Below are positions 62,955 to 64,000 of a stretch of 64,000 bases of DNA, piece after piece. Source of the DNA: Aureibaculum algae (GTDB lineage: Bacteria; Bacteroidota; Bacteroidia; Flavobacteriales; Flavobacteriaceae). The DNA is taken from NCBI RefSeq assembly GCF_006065315.1, contig NZ_CP040749.1, forward strand, positions 3,052,501 to 3,116,500. The letters run 5' to 3'. A program made the translations under genes and the position numbers. Every line of letters starts with the position of its first letter. Position 1 is the stretch's first letter. The notes below the pieces were generated by a model that saw only the letters and a list, made by a program, of their open reading frames with translations, ran no database searches and was not told where the DNA came from.

Positions 62955-62961
62955 TAATTTT

Positions 62962-63363
62962 TTAATTTGGAATGAATATATTGGACTGTTCTCCGGTAGT
63001 TGTATCCAAAATACCGATAGATAAACCTGTAGTTGTTGGCACAAGATCAACTACTAAACTACCAAAAGTAAAGGTCCCCTCTTTAAATGATTCATCTCCG
63101 AAAGTATTATTAAATAAATCATTGGTTAATGAACTCAGTAATTGACGATTTAAACTCGCGGTAAATTGTTCTAATTCTGTCGCTTGTTCGCCACTACCAT
63201 CATCTTCTTTAAACTTATTTTGAGATTCTGCCGAACTTAATAGCCACGAAGCATTGAAAGGATTTCCACCCAAAAATGAAGGGTTCGTTGGACTATAGAC
63301 TAATTGTTGTGCCGCTATTATACCAGGTATAAAAAACAGTAAAAAAGGGGTTAATTTTTTCAT
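62962..63363 (-). CDS. csgF: CsgF family curli assembly factor
   Basis: CsgF is the surface-exposed accessory that inserts its N-terminus in the CsgG pore and helps nucleate fibres. The 133-residue protein has a signal peptide (MKKLTPFLLFFIPGIIAA) and the hallmark QLVYSPTNPSFLGGNPFNASWLLSSAESQNKF directly at the mature N-terminus, the part that enters the pore in E. coli CsgG-CsgF. The length matches E. coli CsgF (138). It lies 11 nt after csgE and 7 nt before csgG. Confidence 0.92.
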   Translation of the reverse strand: MKKLTPFLLFFIPGIIAAQQLVYSPTNPSFLGGNPFNASWLLSSAESQNKFKEDDGSGEQATELEQFTASLNRQLLSSLTNDLFNNTFGDESFKEGTFTFGSLVVDLVPTTTGLSIGILDTTTGEQSNIFIPN

Positions 63364-63374
63364 TTTGTTTCGGT

Positions 63375-64000
63375 TTAAAATCTTATTTTTCTCTTGGCTA
63401 ATAATAAGCGTTTCTGAGCATAGGTATTTATGGCAAAAATTGCCTGTTGTGCCATAATTTCTAAATATTCTTGATTCGGGTTTGTAGTTGTTTTATAAAC
63501 ATCTGTATCATCTATAGTTATTGTAATTTCACTATTAATACCAATCATAGGTTTTTCATTTACATTGATAATGAAAGGGTATTTTAAACTACTTGAACTG
63601 TATTTTTGATAAAAATAATCGTAAAAATCTTTGCCTAATTTCGTTATAACATCATCGACAACTAAACCCATTATTTCAAAATTTTCAGCTTCTGCTTGAT
63701 TGAATTCAGTTTTTTTTTTATTTGATATAACTAGCGTGTCTTTCGAAATTAAAAGTTTTTCTTTTCGTATGTACAAAAACAATTTAATTTCTTCATTTGG
63801 TTGAATATTAATTTTTAGCGTTGATAATTTTTGACTTTCATTTGGTGAAAGTGAAAATATACCCGCTTGAGAGTTTTTAGAAAGATTACCATTTTTTCCA
63901 TATTTAAGAGATAATAATAAATATTCGAGATCAGATTGATAGATATTGTCTGTATTTTCCGCATACCCATCAATATTAATCAACCCTTCTGAATTTTCTA
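63375..64000 (-). CDS. csgE: CsgE family protein fused to a CsgH-like domain, 5' end outside window
   Basis: The frame stays open from 64000 to the stop at 63375, so the gene begins to the right of the window; the TTG at 63983 is not needed as a start. The C-terminal half (IMGLVVDDVITKLGKDFYDYFYQKYSSSSLKYPFIINVNEKPMIGINSEITITIDDTDVY, ending MAQQAIFAINTYAQKR) is CsgE, the chaperone that caps CsgG and delivers subunits. The visible N-terminal half (YLLLSLKYGKNGNLSKNSQAGIFSLSPNESQKLSTLKINI) resembles CsgH, an inhibitor of premature amyloid formation. The fused form would hold subunits soluble and deliver them in one protein. Confidence 0.85.
   Translation of the reverse strand, partial: ENSEGLINIDGYAENTDNIYQSDLEYLLLSLKYGKNGNLSKNSQAGIFSLSPNESQKLSTLKINIQPNEEIKLFLYIRKEKLLISKDTLVISNKKKTEFNQAEAENFEIMGLVVDDVITKLGKDFYDYFYQKYSSSSLKYPFIINVNEKPMIGINSEITITIDDTDVYKTTTNPNQEYLEIMAQQAIFAINTYAQKRLLLAKRKIRF

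Noticed and set aside
62955..63050. Longer csgG start at 63050
   Set aside because: It would overlap the csgF gene by almost 90 nt and put a non-signal sequence before the lipoprotein signal at MVNKLKIGSLWAM.
1..64000. CRISPR arrays, transposases, phage genes, restriction-modification or other defence genes
   Set aside because: No regularly spaced repeats and no such proteins were found in any frame.

Overview
The window is a piece of a chromosome from a marine-type flavobacterium (Bacteroidota, Flavobacteriaceae). The evidence is a low-GC sequence, promoters of the Bacteroidetes TTG-N19-TAnnTTTG type, secreted proteins with type IX secretion (T9SS) sorting domains, and family markers such as DUF4290, DUF5683, DUF6122 and a CarB without its regulatory domain. 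No tRNA, rRNA, CRISPR array, transposase or phage gene was seen.

Layout. 1-2.3 kb: the 5' part of a large secreted adhesin (minus strand, runs off the left edge). 2.5-12 kb: pssA (apparently with a non-AUG start), topoisomerase IV parE-parC, a redoxin, a CsaA-like protein and a giant FAD/Fe-S oxidoreductase. 12-17.7 kb (minus): DUF6122, WbqC-like, signal peptidase I, dapB, DUF5683, parB and parA. 17.8-25.7 kb: an M16 peptidase, a dienoyl-CoA-reductase-like SDR, rpmH, carB and a DUF695 protein. 25.8-33.8 kb (plus): a secreted beta-helix protein, a sulfatase, a PIF1-like helicase, an OstA-like protein and a class III aminotransferase. 33.8-38.3 kb: a Na+/H+ antiporter, a small secreted protein, a TlpA-like thioredoxin, a tandem-repeat lipoprotein and a Crp/Fnr regulator. 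38.3-39 kb: RNase P RNA and two tandem, related, probably transcribed small RNAs. 39-45.5 kb (minus): dnaJ-grpE, murA, DUF4290 and a UvrD/PcrA helicase.

45.7-57.5 kb (minus) is the main accessory locus. A tightly packed run reads DUF1549/DUF1553 di-haem protein, DUF1501 Tat protein, NHL propeller Tat protein, chitobiase-C-like lipoprotein, DUF2231/cytochrome c/leucine-rich-repeat membrane protein, GH92 alpha-mannosidase and GH29 alpha-L-fucosidase. It joins Planctomycete-type cytochrome proteins to enzymes that trim fucose and mannose from glycans. No SusC/SusD pair lies in it.

57.9-64 kb: a secreted T9SS type B protein (plus), then a curli-type amyloid export operon (minus): a CsgH-like/CsgE fusion, CsgF, CsgG and a lipoprotein with a TolB-like propeller. 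The fibre subunits are not in the window and may lie beyond its right edge.

Most of the window is housekeeping. The parts that deserve attention are the cytochrome/glycosidase operon, the CsgH-CsgE fusion, the twin small RNAs beside rnpB, a MurA with Asp in place of the fosfomycin-target Cys, and several palindromic promoter-region elements.
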